From: Phlegmacium glaucopus | Taxonomy: Eukaryota; Basidiomycota; Agaricomycetes; Agaricales; Cortinariaceae | Assembly (NCBI GenBank): GCA_015039465.1 | Contig: MU130073.1 | Location: forward strand, 323,927-355,708 | Length of the DNA stretch: 31,782 nt | Direction of reading: 5' to 3' | Shown: positions 20,053-30,862 of the stretch, in pieces | How positions within the stretch are numbered: position 1 is the stretch's first letter | Layout of the letters: every line of letters begins with the position of its first letter | Notes under the pieces: model-generated | Told to the model about the DNA's origin: nothing | Seen by the model: only the letters and a program-made list of their open reading frames with translations | The model's database searches: none | Made by a program: the position numbers and the translations under genes

Positions 20053-22713
20053 ATGATCTTCATAGGATGTATTACGATCGCACTGGCTCTCACAGGGACG
20101 GCCTTTTCTGCTAATGTCCAAAACCCTCATATCTTTCTTCCCCCAAGTGCTGCTGCCAATCAGGCCGCTGTTGAAAAGATCTTCACAGAGAGCTACGCTG
20201 CATACAAGTGAGTTCAGCGCGTTCAATACTCGTCATTTCTTTTACTTATTGGTAACTTTTTAGAAAGTTTGCGTTTGGTCATGATGATCTTTCTCCTCTA
20301 AGTCAAAGTAAGCGAGAGAGCCTGCAAATTTTACTTGGCTTAATTCTTACTTTCCTTCCCGAATTTAGGTTTTTCCGATGGGCGTAATGGATGGGGTAAT
20401 TGCTTGTTTACACCGTCCTTTTCTATCGAGTGCTGAAATTAGGAACGAACCCAGGTGCATCCATTGTCGATGCTATGTCTACCATGGTGTTTACCTTCGA
20501 CCTTTCAATTCGACGACGAGCTAATCTATTTCATGAATATTACAGCATATTATGGGACTGGATGTGAGCCCCTTTTTTCCCCGAGTTATCGTCATTGATT
20601 TTTGATCGGAATTACCACAGGATTTGTTTGAGGAGGCCGTAAATTTCTCGAGCCATATCGACTTCAGCATATCCCAGACACCCGACACTGTGAGGTCAGT
20701 TTTATAATTGTTATTCTCCTTTCTCGTTCAAGGTTTAATGGTTCATTTCTTACAGCGTATTCGAGACCACCATCCGTTATCTGGGTGGCCTTCTCAGCTC
20801 ATACGAGTTGAGCGGTCAGAAGTTCCCCGCTCTTCTAGAGAAGGCTAAGGAAGTCGCTGATAAGTTAGCATTTGCATGGGTTGGAGTAAGTTTTTTATCC
20901 GCGGAACGAAGAGGCATAATCATCCAACGTTCATCTGTACCACAGTCGAATGATATTCCGTTCGGGTTTCTGGATTTCTCGACTAATACCCCGACGATTG
21001 ACACCGTACGTTTTTTTTGGAGTCCTGATTTACCTCCAAACGCCCATAATTCTCACACTTGTCTTCCTTATTTCTTTCTTCAGTCGAACATTGCAGAGGC
21101 CGGAACGGTAATAACGCTTTGCTTGATTCCCATTTCCCTACGATCTCACACATTTTCTCATTAAAAGCTTACGCTCGAATTTTCGACACTTACCAAACAC
21201 ACAGGAAACCAGACATATGCTGATTTGGTTCTTAAGTCCGTCACCCACATCGCTAACCTTGTGAGTACGACATTTTATATACGTGCCGAACTAACACCGT
21301 GTCGACATCTCTTCCCAGCCCGCACCTTTGCCAGGTCCGTACTACTCCAACCGGCCGCCATGTCGTCGAAAAAGCACTTCGTTAACTCATGTAACCATTA
21401 GGACTTGCCGCACAAGGAATCGACCCTGCTTCAGGTCAATTCGTAGGTGGTTACGTTGTGAGTTACCTTCGCCAGTCTGCAGTAATATTCCTAATAACAC
21501 GCTTGTTTATAGACCTGGGGAGGGGGTTCGGATAGCTACTTTGAATACCTCATCAAGTTTGCTCGGTTATCCAATACCGACAACAACTTATTCGCGGACA
21601 CATGGCACACCGCTGTTGATTCGTCCATTAAAAATATGTTGAGGGTAGGGCAATATGATATGATTTATTTGTTCATGATACCAGCGTTACTTACTATCTT
21701 ATTTTTTGTAGACTTCGACTGTTGGAAACCATTTGTACATGGCAGATTTTGATGATCAAAAATTGATACGCCATATAGGATCGCATTTGGAATGTTTCAT
21801 GGGCGGGAACTGGTTGTTGGGTCTGTGTTTACTTTTTTTATCTCGTCTGTTACCAGAGCAGGATATATTGACAGTTTGGCATAATAGGCGGACGTCTTCT
21901 GAACAATGTGACTATTGTGGAGATTGCGCTTGGACTGATTGACGGTTGCTGGAATACCTATGCCAGCGATGCGTACGTTTTATGGTTTTCCTTCAAGAAC
22001 TCCAAGTGATATGGCATCTCTAAACAGAACCGGAATAGGCCCCGAAGTTTTTGCTTACATTTCCTCTGATGGTAACTTCACAGGCGGCGATCCACCTACC
22101 GCTGATCAACTAGCTTTCTTCAATGAACATGGATACTACATTACCGTCGCCGATTACATCCTACGACCTGAAGTTCTAGAATCCAACTTTTATGCATATC
22201 GCGTCACTGGAGACAGCAAATATTTGGACCGCGCTGCAAGTGCAGTCAATAGCTTTAACAAGTTCTTGCAGACTCCTACTGGGTTCGCGGGGTTATTTGA
22301 TGTGAATAATGTTAAATCTGACAAGGTCGATGATACGGAGAGTTTTTGGTTCGCCGAGGTGTTGAAATATCTGTAAGTTGTGATCATTCCAGAATATTGC
22401 TACCTTCATGGTTAACCTTCTCTCCCCAAGGTATCTGACATTTGATGATCCAAACCATATCAGTCTCGATGAATGTAAGTAGTACTTCCATCATTGACTT
22501 TATACAATAATTGCTGAATCTTCGAATCCATACTTTGTAGGGGTCTTCAACACCGAAGCTCACCCATTTCAAGCTCCACCTGCGAAACCCTTCTATGGGA
22601 GCACGTCAGGTAGCATCCGACCTCCGATTGGCCCTTTCAAATTCCAAACTGGACCGTCATTGCCACTGATCAGCCCAGGTGTAGGAGTGCCGAAGATAAT
22701 CACGCCCCAGTAA
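20053..22713 (+). CDS. Glycoside hydrolase family 47 alpha-1,2-mannosidase (class I), 538 aa
   Basis: Class I mannosidases trim alpha-1,2-linked mannose from N-glycans in the ER/Golgi, or in some fungi outside the cell. Eighteen exons: 20053-20207, 20264-20307, 20369-20395, 20455-20486, 20546-20563, 20621-20694, 20756-20885, 20946-21005, 21084-21107, 21168-21260, 21319-21334, 21402-21457, 21513-21644, 21712-21820, 21888-21972, 22028-22372, 22431-22474 and 22541-22713 (1,617 nt). The N-terminus [20 protein letters not shown] is a signal peptide. Family landmarks: [15 protein letters not shown] (72-86), [32 protein letters not shown] (Glu120), [32 protein letters not shown] (398-410), [16 protein letters not shown] (456-471) and FNTEAHP (484-490), whose Thr is the usual calcium ligand. 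Length is normal. No C-terminal retention signal is seen; the Pro-rich tail suggests secretion or Golgi. The choice at 20,455 over an earlier AG rests on family conservation. Confidence 0.95.
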
Positions 22714-22978
22714 CCCTGAAAGAAGGGCTTGGGGAGGCAATGTATTTATTATGCATTGAAATGTTATAGCTTGCCTGAAATTGAGAAAAAGTTGCAAGTT
22801 TCAATTTCCATCCCATTGCAATTGATCTCTTACTAGTGTAATGAAAATCGCAAATAATTACAATTTTTTGTTTCATAGTAGCACTGCGAGTTTCTTTTGA
22901 TTTCGACAAAGCCAAAAAACATACATATTTATCTATTAAAATACGTATGTATCATATGATACTTGCATGCCCAAATCA

Positions 22979-23975
22979 TCATTTTCTGCCAACACGACGG
23001 CTGCCGATGTTCGCCAGCGCGGTTTTCCCAGTAAAGACAGTAGGGATGGAGAGAAATGCGCCGTAAAAGAGGACTTGGCCAAGTTTGAGATCAACCCAAT
23101 ACCAGAATAATAGGCCTTCAAAGGCGCCGAGACATAGAATGAATGGAAAAATGCTAGGAGAAAGAAGGTGTGCTGGGCGCGGGGCAACTTGAGACCACTG
23201 TTATGGTTGTTAGTTAAACAATGATGATGCATTGGGGGGGGAAAAGCTTACCAAACTCAAAAGAATAACCCAAGGGGTCAAGACCAGAGCCGCTGAAACT
23301 GCAGAGATGAAACGCGGAGGGGCCTTGTGATCTGGGCGGAAGGTGTGTTTGATTTCAGGGCGAGGACGGTAAGCAGCTTCGTCCGGGTGTTCAGGTGCAG
23401 GAGGGGAGCGAGGGAGAATGAGGTCGAAGAGTTCGATGGAGAGAGGGTCGTGGAGGGGAGAACCGATGAGGAGGGTCACTTGTAGTGGGTCGCTTTTGGG
23501 TGTAGGAGGTAGCGAGAGGGGAGGTTTGGATAAATTCTAAAAGAACTCCTTGAATACAATGAAGTATTTAATGGGTGAAATTTGTGACATACAAGTTCGA
23601 ATTTGCCTTTCCCGCCTAGAGTTACACGTATGGGTTGTATACCTTCCTCGCCTGATTTCTTGTCATAGAAGCGCAGGAACGTTTGGTGGGGTTGCACGCC
23701 TTTGTCTGTATCATCGATGATTTGGAATGTGAGTTTAAGTGTATCTGTTTGTGAGAGAACTACAGGTGTAGATGGTTTGTGTTCAAGAGATATTCTATGT
23801 GAAGGATGGGGCCTTGTTATGAACACAAAATTTCTGGAGATACAAGCATGACGCACGGTTCTGAACGGATTTGCGAGCCTGTTGATTCTGTGACTGTGAA
23901 ACGGGGAGATTTCAGCGTTAATATCGATGCTTGTGCCGATAAAGCAAGCAGGAGAACAGGAAATAATGAAAACAT
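22979..23975 (-). CDS. SWP1: Oligosaccharyltransferase subunit Swp1 / ribophorin II (280 aa)
   Basis: Subunit of the oligosaccharyltransferase that moves the preassembled glycan onto Asn residues in the ER lumen. Exons on the minus strand: 23,975-23,857, 23,812-23,593, 23,536-23,252 and 23,197-22,979 (843 nt). Residues 1-18 (MFSLFPVLLLALSAQASI) form a signal peptide. The lumenal part contains DTLKLTFQIIDD, PHQTFLRFYD and VTLLIGSPLHDPLSIELFDL. Three C-terminal hydrophobic segments follow: ISAVSAALVLTPWVILLSL (about 190-208), FILCLGAFEGLLFWYWV and LGQVLFYGAFLSIPTVF. This is the membrane end typical of ribophorin II, and length is close to the yeast protein. In exon 3 the first AG would give an early stop, so the TTTTAG at 23,537 is used. 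The gene converges with the mannosidase gene (265 bp between stops) in the same glycan pathway. Confidence 0.93.
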
Positions 23976-24202
23976 ATTGAGACGACGCGGAGGAGGAGAG
24001 TAATTCTGACGTGTTAGCGTGTGAGCGCGTCTCAGTTTGGCATCCTCCACCGAATCAAACATTTCCTTTTCTCCAGTACTACTTATTCCAATATCATTCA
24101 TTAGATGGCTCTCAAATCTGGTATGTGAAGGTACAACACGGAGGAAGTAGTATTTGTAAAAACAAAGGTATTTACAACAAAAAGATCTAGACAAAAAGGA
24201 CA

Positions 24203-24289
24203 AGTCCCGACGGTGGTTCGAACACCGGACCTCACGATATGTAGCTATCAGAGCTGCAATCGCATGCTATACCACTTAGCTATCGAGAC
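24203..24289 (-). tRNA. tRNA-Cys (GCA) with 15-nt intron
   Basis: The minus strand folds as a full cloverleaf: acceptor GTCTCGA/TCGGGAC, D stem GCTA/TAGC, anticodon stem TGCGA/TCGTG (two G-T pairs), anticodon loop TTGCAGA once the intron is removed, T arm CGGTG-TTCGAAC-CACCG, discriminator T. The intron lies one base after the anticodon, the usual place. The mature form is 72 nt. Confidence 0.88.
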
Positions 24290-24494
24290 GATATTTGATG
24301 GTCAGCGTTTGATACAAATGTCAGAATGATATTTAACATTCGAGTCCATGTGCTCCGCTATACTTACAAGATGTTCCGTTTCAATTATTTTCTTTTGTTG
24401 TTTATATTTTCACACTTGGAATAAAAATCCTTCGTCGTATACTCGTTTTCCCTCAGTCTCCTCTTACAAAAATAGGGGCATGTATTCCACAGTC

Positions 24495-24574
24495 AGTCCC
24501 GACGGTGGTTCGAACACCGGACCCTGCGATAACAGCTACTGCAATCGCATGCTATACCACTTAGCTATCGAGAC
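24495..24574 (-). tRNA. tRNA-Cys (GCA) with 8-nt intron
   Basis: Second copy about 205 bp upstream in the direction of transcription. The body is nearly identical to the first, but the anticodon stem is fully paired (TGCGA/TCGCA), the variable loop reads GGGTC instead of AGGTC, and the intron is 8 nt instead of 15. The mature form is also 72 nt. The shared bodies against divergent introns point to duplication followed by exon constraint. Confidence 0.9.
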
Positions 24575-24676
24575 GGCGGTCGACAGGAAACATGTGCAAA
24601 TAAATACAAGTCAAGTTTTGAACGCGACGCGTCACCCAAATTCTGAGCTGAAATAACCGTCTCTCCCATTTCCATC

Positions 24677-26433
24677 ATGGCCGACGTTGAAATGAAGCCC
24701 GCCGAGGACAAATTGTCAGATAAAAAAAATGAAGAGGACCAGAAACCTTCACCACCCTCTCCAGTCACTGAAATCAAGAATAACGTCGCGCTACTTGAGC
24801 GAGCAGTCTCCACCCTTGAACCTCGATTTACTCATCGTGTTTTACGCACACTGACGGCTTTGCGGAAACGAATCAACGACACTGTCCTCAGAGAAGCTAT
24901 CGAGTCGATTTATCCTAAAGGTGACTTGCTTTTCATATTCATACTTATTTGAGTTCATCATTTCCAAATAATATCGATAGATAATGCAACGAAGGAGTCT
25001 TTGCTTTCATGGCTACCTTCTGCATCTTCCCCCGCCGATCAGTCGATGCAAATTGACTCTGCAGATCTACCTAGTACCCCCGAGCCGCTACCCGAAGCAG
25101 AGATGTATCTCCGTCTTCTCATCCTCTACCACCTCCTTACATCAGAAGACACTCATGAAAATGCTCTGGAATTGGCTAATGAGACTGTAGAGAAGATGCA
25201 GGCTCTGAATCGCAGAAGCATGGATACTATCGCTGCAAAAATCTGGTTTGCTGTTGATCGGGCATACGACTTAGCTGGGGAGCTCTCCGATGCACGACCG
25301 TAAGCCACTTCGTTTGTACATGTACTTTTTCGATTTTGCTAACTAAGGAAAAAATTACCATATCTCAACAGACTATTCCTTGCAGCTCAACGAACGGCTT
25401 CTTTACGTCACGACGATGAAGCGCAGGCTGCTCTCATCAACTGTCTTTTGAGGAGCTATATCAGCTATAATCTATACGACCAAGCTGACAAGCTCGTATC
25501 CAAAACCACTTTCCCCGCCTCTGCAAGCAATGCACAATTTGCGCGATACCACTACTATCTCGGCCGAATCAAGGTGGTACAACTTAATTACACCGATGCA
25601 CATACCAATTTGCAGCAAGCCATCAGACGAGCTCCTCCCCCGAAGACTGCTCCAGGCTTCTCCCAGGCTGTACACAAGTATTTCATAGTTGTCGAGTTAT
25701 TGATGGGCGACATCCCCGATCGAAGCTTATTCAGACATGTCGTATTGGAAAAGGCACTCACTGCATATTTTGATATCGTCAAAGGTATTTACTCCCAAAT
25801 TTTATCATCACTCAACCTTTACGACCACTGACAACCCTTTACGCTAGCCGTCCGCACAGGCTCCCTCTCACAATTCCAAAGTACTCTGTCCAAACACGTT
25901 TCCCAATTTGAAGAGGACAATACTTACACGCTCATCATCCGGCTCCGCCAAAACGTTATCAAGACTGGTATTCGACGACTCTCCCTCTCCTACTCCCGTA
26001 TCTCCCTACGGGACATTTGTGTCAAACTCCACCTAGACTCGGAAGAAGATGCCGAATACATCGTAGGCAAGGCTATTCGAGATGGAGTCATCGAAGGCCG
26101 TATTGTGCATGAAAAAGGATGGATGGAATCTGGAACGCAGAAAAGTGGCTATGGGCCAGAGGTCAGCGAGGTATTCGGGAGGAGAATTGCATTTTGTCTG
26201 GATTTACACAATCAGAGCGTGAAGGTGGGTTCCTTCTCTTCTCCTCATTCTTTCTCCCTCTCCCCTCTGACATGAGGGATTTTCTGACTGGATAGGCCAT
26301 GAGATACCCGCTTAATGCACATCGGAAAGAATTGGCTGCTGCTGAAGGTGCGAGGGAGAGAGAGAAGGAACTTGTCAAGGAAATTCAAGATGGAGAATTG
26401 GATGATGAGGATCTTGGTGGAGCAGATTTCTAG
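24677..26433 (+). CDS. RPN3: 26S proteasome regulatory subunit Rpn3 / PSMD3 (496 aa)
   Basis: Scaffold subunit of the proteasome lid. Exons 24677-24920, 24981-25299, 25372-25784, 25848-26224 and 26296-26433 (1,491 nt, all phases fit). The N-terminus is acidic and Lys-rich. NVALLERAVSTLEPRFTHR and VLRTLTALRKRIND open the helical region, followed by TPR-like helices (LFLAAQRTASLRHDDEAQA, SNAQFARYHYYLGRIKVVQ, AVHKYFIVVELLMGDIPDR). The C-terminal PCI/winged-helix part is in exon 4 (about residues 326-451): IIRLRQNVIKTGIRRLSLS, YSRISLRDICVKLHL, AEYIVGKAIRDGVIEGRI. The protein ends acidic (DDEDLGGADF). Length is slightly below the yeast protein. The start codon lies 102 bp beyond the 5' end of the upstream tRNA-Cys gene. 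Confidence 0.97.
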
Positions 26434-26612
26434 CTGTTCTGGAGCAATGTCGTTGTCCTGTTGTAATAAATACTTGATTAGACGGACATTCAAACCCTCC
26501 TGCGCAAGTGCCGCGATCACGTGGCAAACCTCTATTCCAGTTTCGTTCTTTTTGGAACTACATATTGTTACTACGAGTACATCTCCCAAACATAATCTGT
26601 GGTTGGGCACTT

Positions 26613-27861
26613 ATGTCGTTCATGACAAGACTCTGGAATGCCATCCGGAATCCTGTGAGCCTCACTTTTGAGGAAGTTATCTTGTTGCAGAGTTCATGCA
26701 GACCTCATTATTGCTCTTTATGATAGATTCGTTGTGTAGGCCGAGACCTTGAAGGTATGTCTTTTTCTGTACACCAAATACTCTGTTTCATCTCGAATTA
26801 TCATATTGGACCTGTGTAGGAAATCGTTTCTATGAACGCCCGTCACCGAATGGTAAATGTTGATCTCGAGGTTCTTTGGCATGGTGTTCTCATATTTCTA
26901 CCTTCGCGTGTCGTACTTGGTGTAGAATTGACCCGACCAATTCGCAGTATACAGTATCGAGATCCTGAGGATATGTGGAAGTACACCGGTGGAGGAAAAC
27001 GACTTCCCAGTGCGTCTTTGTTAACTATTATATCACTCTACAGAATCACACTCATTATGTTTTTTTTTGTGTGTGCTTCCTATTTTTGAAAAACGGAACA
27101 ACAGTCCAGTGGTCTGCATGGCTCGCTCATACCCGACCTCATCCACCAACGATACAGGTCTGTCTTTTTGTTCTTTTCCTGGTTCAACATCAAAATGAAA
27201 TTTCGTACCCGGTTTTTTTGTTTCCTCGAAGGAATTACAAGCCGACATAGCGCGTCAACAACGCGTGCGGGATAACGTGGCTCTGATCGAAGCTAGGGAT
27301 CGTGCTGAAGACCAAGAAAGGCTGAGATTAAGACAAGAAGACACGCAAATAGCTTTGCGGAGAGCATTGACCGACGTTTCTTCTTCGGGTGAATATCCTC
27401 ATCAAGAACAAGCGGGGGCTCGAAGCCAGGACGATTCGGCCCATAGTACCAACGCCAGAGCTTCTGATATACGCGGAGGACAAAAAAATGGCCTGGAAAG
27501 CAAAGTAGAAGAGGTTCCGAGTCCAGCGTCGAATAATGGTACACTTTACCCAAAGAATGGCCCGAAAATACGACCTCCTGCTTTCCTTACTCCCGCCAAA
27601 TCACCGAAATCCCAATCGAAGACGCCAATATCCTCTTCAGCGTTTACTGCACCCTCTGGAACTATAGGGCGTTTGACGCAGGGTGGTTTCGGGGGAGAAC
27701 ACCAATGCCAACGGAAGAAAGCTGAGAGAGAGTCATCAGATGCGGCTCAATCTGATTCTCAAGCGCACAAGTCAGCGGACGATGCTAGTCCATTGCCTGT
27801 GATGCCATCGAGGGTTACTGAGACGGAAAGTTGGACGCCGAAAGCCAGAGCCAGAAGATGA
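26613..27861 (+). CDS. NDUFAF2/mimitin-like complex I assembly factor (289 aa)
   Basis: Related to the NDUFA12/NDUFAF2 family, whose assembly-factor branch helps build mitochondrial complex I. Exons 26613-26654, 26727-26754, 26820-26852, 26926-27009, 27105-27157 and 27232-27861 (870 nt). Family landmarks: VGRDLEGNRFYERP (18-31), YRDPEDMWKYTGGG (45-58) and IQWSAWLAHTRPHPPT (63-78), followed by a long Arg/Glu helix (about 79-120) and then about 165 residues of low-complexity Ser/Pro/Lys sequence to the stop. The family core is only about 80 residues, so the tail is long. The start MSFMTRLWNAIRNP suits a short amphipathic mitochondrial N-terminus. The mean exon length before the last is about 48 nt. 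The assembly-factor branch is preferred over the structural subunit because of the short core and extended tail. Confidence 0.83.
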
Positions 27862-28292
27862 CGAAAGGAGGTTGAATCAACGACGCTTCGCAAGCGTTTG
27901 TGTATATAGTCAGCCGCATGGGGACGTGTTTGAGTATATATGGTGTGTGATTCTTATCCTATTTGCAAGCTTGAGCCATCTGGAATTCCCTATTATATAA
28001 GTGCACTTTATGTACCCTTTAAATAATTACAATGTTTATATCTCTTTTATCTCTCTCTTATTCATCAAACAAGCGGGCAGTCTTCACCTTAAATCGCACC
28101 CTCGACGCTCCACCTATTGCACCACAAGCATGGCTCATACGACACATCGAGAACCCGAAATCCGAAAAACGATATAGAGCAGAAACATTCATCATGGACA
28201 AGAGGAGAATGACCTGTTGGGTTATTAACCATATAGTTTCACTATGAACAACGGGAGAACTCACTTTTCATACCAGCGTCCGACTTATTAAT
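27862..28292. other. Convergent 3' intergenic region
   Basis: Lies between the stop of the NDUFAF2-like gene and the stop of the minus-strand charged protein. A short plus-strand frame at 28,032-28,247 has no family features, and I see no gene. Confidence 0.5.
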
Positions 28293-28788
28293 TTAGTTTA
28301 GTTTTTTTTTTGTAGCCGCTTTTGCGGCCTTGGCACGTTTGTCGAGATCGTCATCTTCTTCTTTCTTTTTCTCTTGTTCCTTCTTTTTCTCTTGTTCTTG
28401 GTTTTGGGTTTCCTCTTGTTTATTCGTCTTACTATCTTCCTTCTTTTGCCTGACAGTATTTGTCTCGCTTCTCAAGTCATTGCCTGCTCCAACATGCACG
28501 GTTTTTCCACGATACTCGCTAAAAAGGCCAATACATCAATTTGGCCTCTGTATAACCCAAAAAAAAAAAGTACATACAAGGGAAACTTTGGAGGTTCTTC
28601 GTCTGAGTCATCTGCCAAATCTCCGTCGTCGACAACAGCTGCAACAATGGGTGAGGACAACGGAAGGCTGAGCACGAGTATGCGTCGAAACCCGTACATT
28701 TGTTCTCGATAGCATTAGCAACACTTGCATCCCTTTTCTTGGACGCTCCAGAGTAACCGGTGACGGAAAGCTTATCGACAGATCCCAT
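28293..28788 (-). CDS. Small charged protein A of unknown function (125 aa)
   Basis: Three exons on the minus strand: 28,788-28,698, 28,638-28,578 and 28,518-28,293 (378 nt; intron phases 1 and 2). It starts MGSVDKLSVTGYSGASKKRD, has an acidic middle (DDGDLADDSDEEPP), then KFPFEYRGKTVHVGAGND, and ends in a Gln/Glu/Lys-rich tail with EQEKKK repeated and KRAKAAKAATKKKLN at the end. It is almost certainly disordered apart from the FEYRGK segment. It shares intron positions and the (F/Y)EYRG motif with the protein at 29,821-30,243, so the two are paralogs. A nuclear role could be guessed from the basic tail, but nothing shows it. A run of T in intron 2 and a poly-A run before the stop make exact length sensitive to sequencing error. 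Confidence 0.7.
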
Positions 28789-29820
28789 TTTTTAATCCGC
28801 GAGTATTTGAACTTCAAACATTCACAGAGAGAGGACAGGGTATTGTCAGTAACCGATATCGGAGTGGACGAAGCAGCTCACTGCTGTGTTACTTGATAGA
28901 TAACGGCGATCCTGGGGGAATAGTCGGGTGGTGGAGAGAGTCAGAAGTGTCGGGTGGTGGAGAGAGTCAGAAGTGTTTAACGCCGGGAATTTTGAAAGCT
29001 ATGACTTTTATACTTTAAGCGCCTTGCCGTTCCCGTGAGATTCGGCGAGGAAGTCAAGATAACAAAAGAAAATGTCCCATGTTGGAAATTCAGTTCCAAA
29101 CTTTCGGGCCCCTTCCACCTATATTCAAACGTAACAACTAATCAGAGCGTACTGACTGGCGGAAAGGCTCAAGGCAAGGCAAACGGAAATTAATGCTTTT
29201 CTGATGCTGATAGGTTTCGCATGGCAAGTAAATGCTACCGAAATCCCTTCAAGTTAGTGCATGATAGACGTCAATCATAAACGTCAACACCAATCTCCTC
29301 TTTGAGATGGCTCTGGGTGTGGAACGCATGGCGCTTCCAAGCGCGGCGATGCGAATGGTTACAAAACCGTGGCATCCGGGTCATTGCATGGTCAGCGCTC
29401 AGCGCTCAACATTCTAGCCGCCGTTTCATCGTCATGCACTGTTGGCCGTCAGAAGCTCTCGACGGCGTCAAAAAAAGTGTCACCATCCGCGATTTCTGCC
29501 CAATAGGGAGCTACAGATCTAGAGGCTCTGTCTCGCCACGCCGGGACGGGACTTGTAATGGATGGTCATCTGGTTTGCCAGTCCTCATTCCGAGTATGCA
29601 TATGGGTATCCCACTAGATAGCATTCAAGTTAGTAAGCGGCAATAATATATATCTTCCTGAAGTGCCTACTTCATGCGAGCATTAATAAGGAGGAAAAAA
29701 GGAGGAATTGAAATTATCAGAGACTATCAAGGAGGTGGAGTTCAGGTGTCTAATTTACCTGAATCTAATCTATAGTGGACCAATCTGATGAATGTTCTGC
29801 ACACCCGCTGGAGCCATCTT
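28789..29820. other. Intergenic region with duplicated block A and unassigned CpG-rich part
   Basis: 28,846-29,150 is block A (separate entry). 29,300-29,650 is CpG-rich and has a 114-aa plus-strand frame (from 29,302), but neither it nor the overlapping frames look like a known protein. 29,650-29,820 is the presumed 3' flank of the protein B gene. Confidence 0.45.
28846..29150. repeat. Duplicated upstream block, copy A
   Basis: From TCAGTAACCGATATCGG to AACTAATCAGAGCGT this block matches 30,863-31,149 closely, roughly nine bases in ten by eye. A 26-bp unit beginning GTCGGGTGGTGG is perfectly duplicated at 28,923-28,948 and 28,949-28,974; copy B has it once. Copy A begins 58 bp upstream of the protein A start. 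Confidence 0.88.
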
Positions 29821-30243
29821 CTAATCATTTTTCTTGGCTCCAGCCTTCTTGACTTTCTTCCCATCTTTGTTCTTCTTCGCAGCGCGTGTGGTGAGTTCGT
29901 CTTCAGAGTCATCACTCTGGTCCTTTGTTGCCCTGACGGTCGTTTCCTCGACCGAGCCGGAGGCATCATTAATTTGCCTTCCGCGATATTCACTAAAATT
30001 TCAATATTAATTTGGCTCCTGCATGACAAAAAAACTACTTACTAGGGAAACGAAGGTTCTACGTCAGAGTCCACGTCCGCCGAGTCCGCGTCATGGTATT
30101 TTTTACCCATGTTATCTGACATGGTAACAACAGGTGAGAAAAATAGAGGGAGGATAATCAAAGCATGAACCCATGCTACACGTACACTTATCGCCGGAAT
30201 CGAAGGTGGGAACTTTTTCTTCGTTAAGTTTCGAGTCGGACAT
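29821..30243 (-). CDS. Small charged protein B of unknown function (100 aa), paralog of A
   Basis: Three exons on the minus strand: 30,243-30,186, 30,115-30,043 and 29,992-29,821 (303 nt; intron phases 1 and 2 as in protein A). Exon 1 ends GDK plus one base at a GTACGT donor, matching ENK plus one base at GTACGG in A. The sequence starts MSDSKLNEEKVPTFDSGDKY, has an acidic middle (DADSADVDSDVEPS), FPYEYRGRQINDASGS, a second acidic patch (DQSDDSEDE) and a basic end (RAAKKNKDGKKVKKAGAKKND). It is predicted disordered, with no domain recognised. Conserved between A and B: gene structure, the acid-to-base order and the (F/Y)EYRG(K/R) core. Confidence 0.7.
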
Positions 30244-30862
30244 CTTGAGCTGAGAGATGTGTTGTTCAAGTTATTGCTTTAGTTGGGTGATGAGTTTGGT
30301 GAGTGACATTGAGTCAATGGAGCACGCTCTATATACTCTACTATGGGCTGTGTTACAAGTAATAACAAAGAACAAACATAAAACTGTCAAATATCACAGC
30401 CACAAACCATGTAGGGAGCTCCTCTGAATTCAGAGTCAATTATTTTCACATCCGACACCGTGTTAACCCTTCTGATTTTTGTTGGGGGGCGTAATAAAAC
30501 CCTTGAAAAGCCACTATATTCTTCACCTACAGATTTTCTCATGTTATGAAAAACTGGAGGGGGACTTTGTTTGAATTTTCGGGAGATTCAACTTGGATTA
30601 AACCAGCGCTTCGAAAATGTCACAGTAGTACACAGCAAGTGCCGTATGTGGAATTTCTGGAAACGACCTTATTTGGATGGGCGCCAACTTCGATCCCAGA
30701 CTCCGCTCCGGCAACTTGACGGGTTTGCAAACGTTTCAACCTCCGAAATACTACGGCTGTAAAACGGCCGGACACATTTTACCGACGAGTTGCCGACGAG
30801 TTTTATTTGAGTTTTGTAGAATTCTCCAAGCTTCAACGCTGAACATATAGTAATACATCATA

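Noticed and set aside
28330..28712. Plus-strand Ser/Phe/Leu-rich frames of 112-113 aa
   Set aside because: They are antisense to the Lys/Glu-rich tail of protein A, whose codons give Phe/Ser/Leu when read backwards.
29302..29646. 114-aa plus-strand frame in CpG-rich DNA
   Set aside because: Composition is that of a random frame in GC-richer sequence, with no motif, no introns and no matching neighbour in the duplicated unit.
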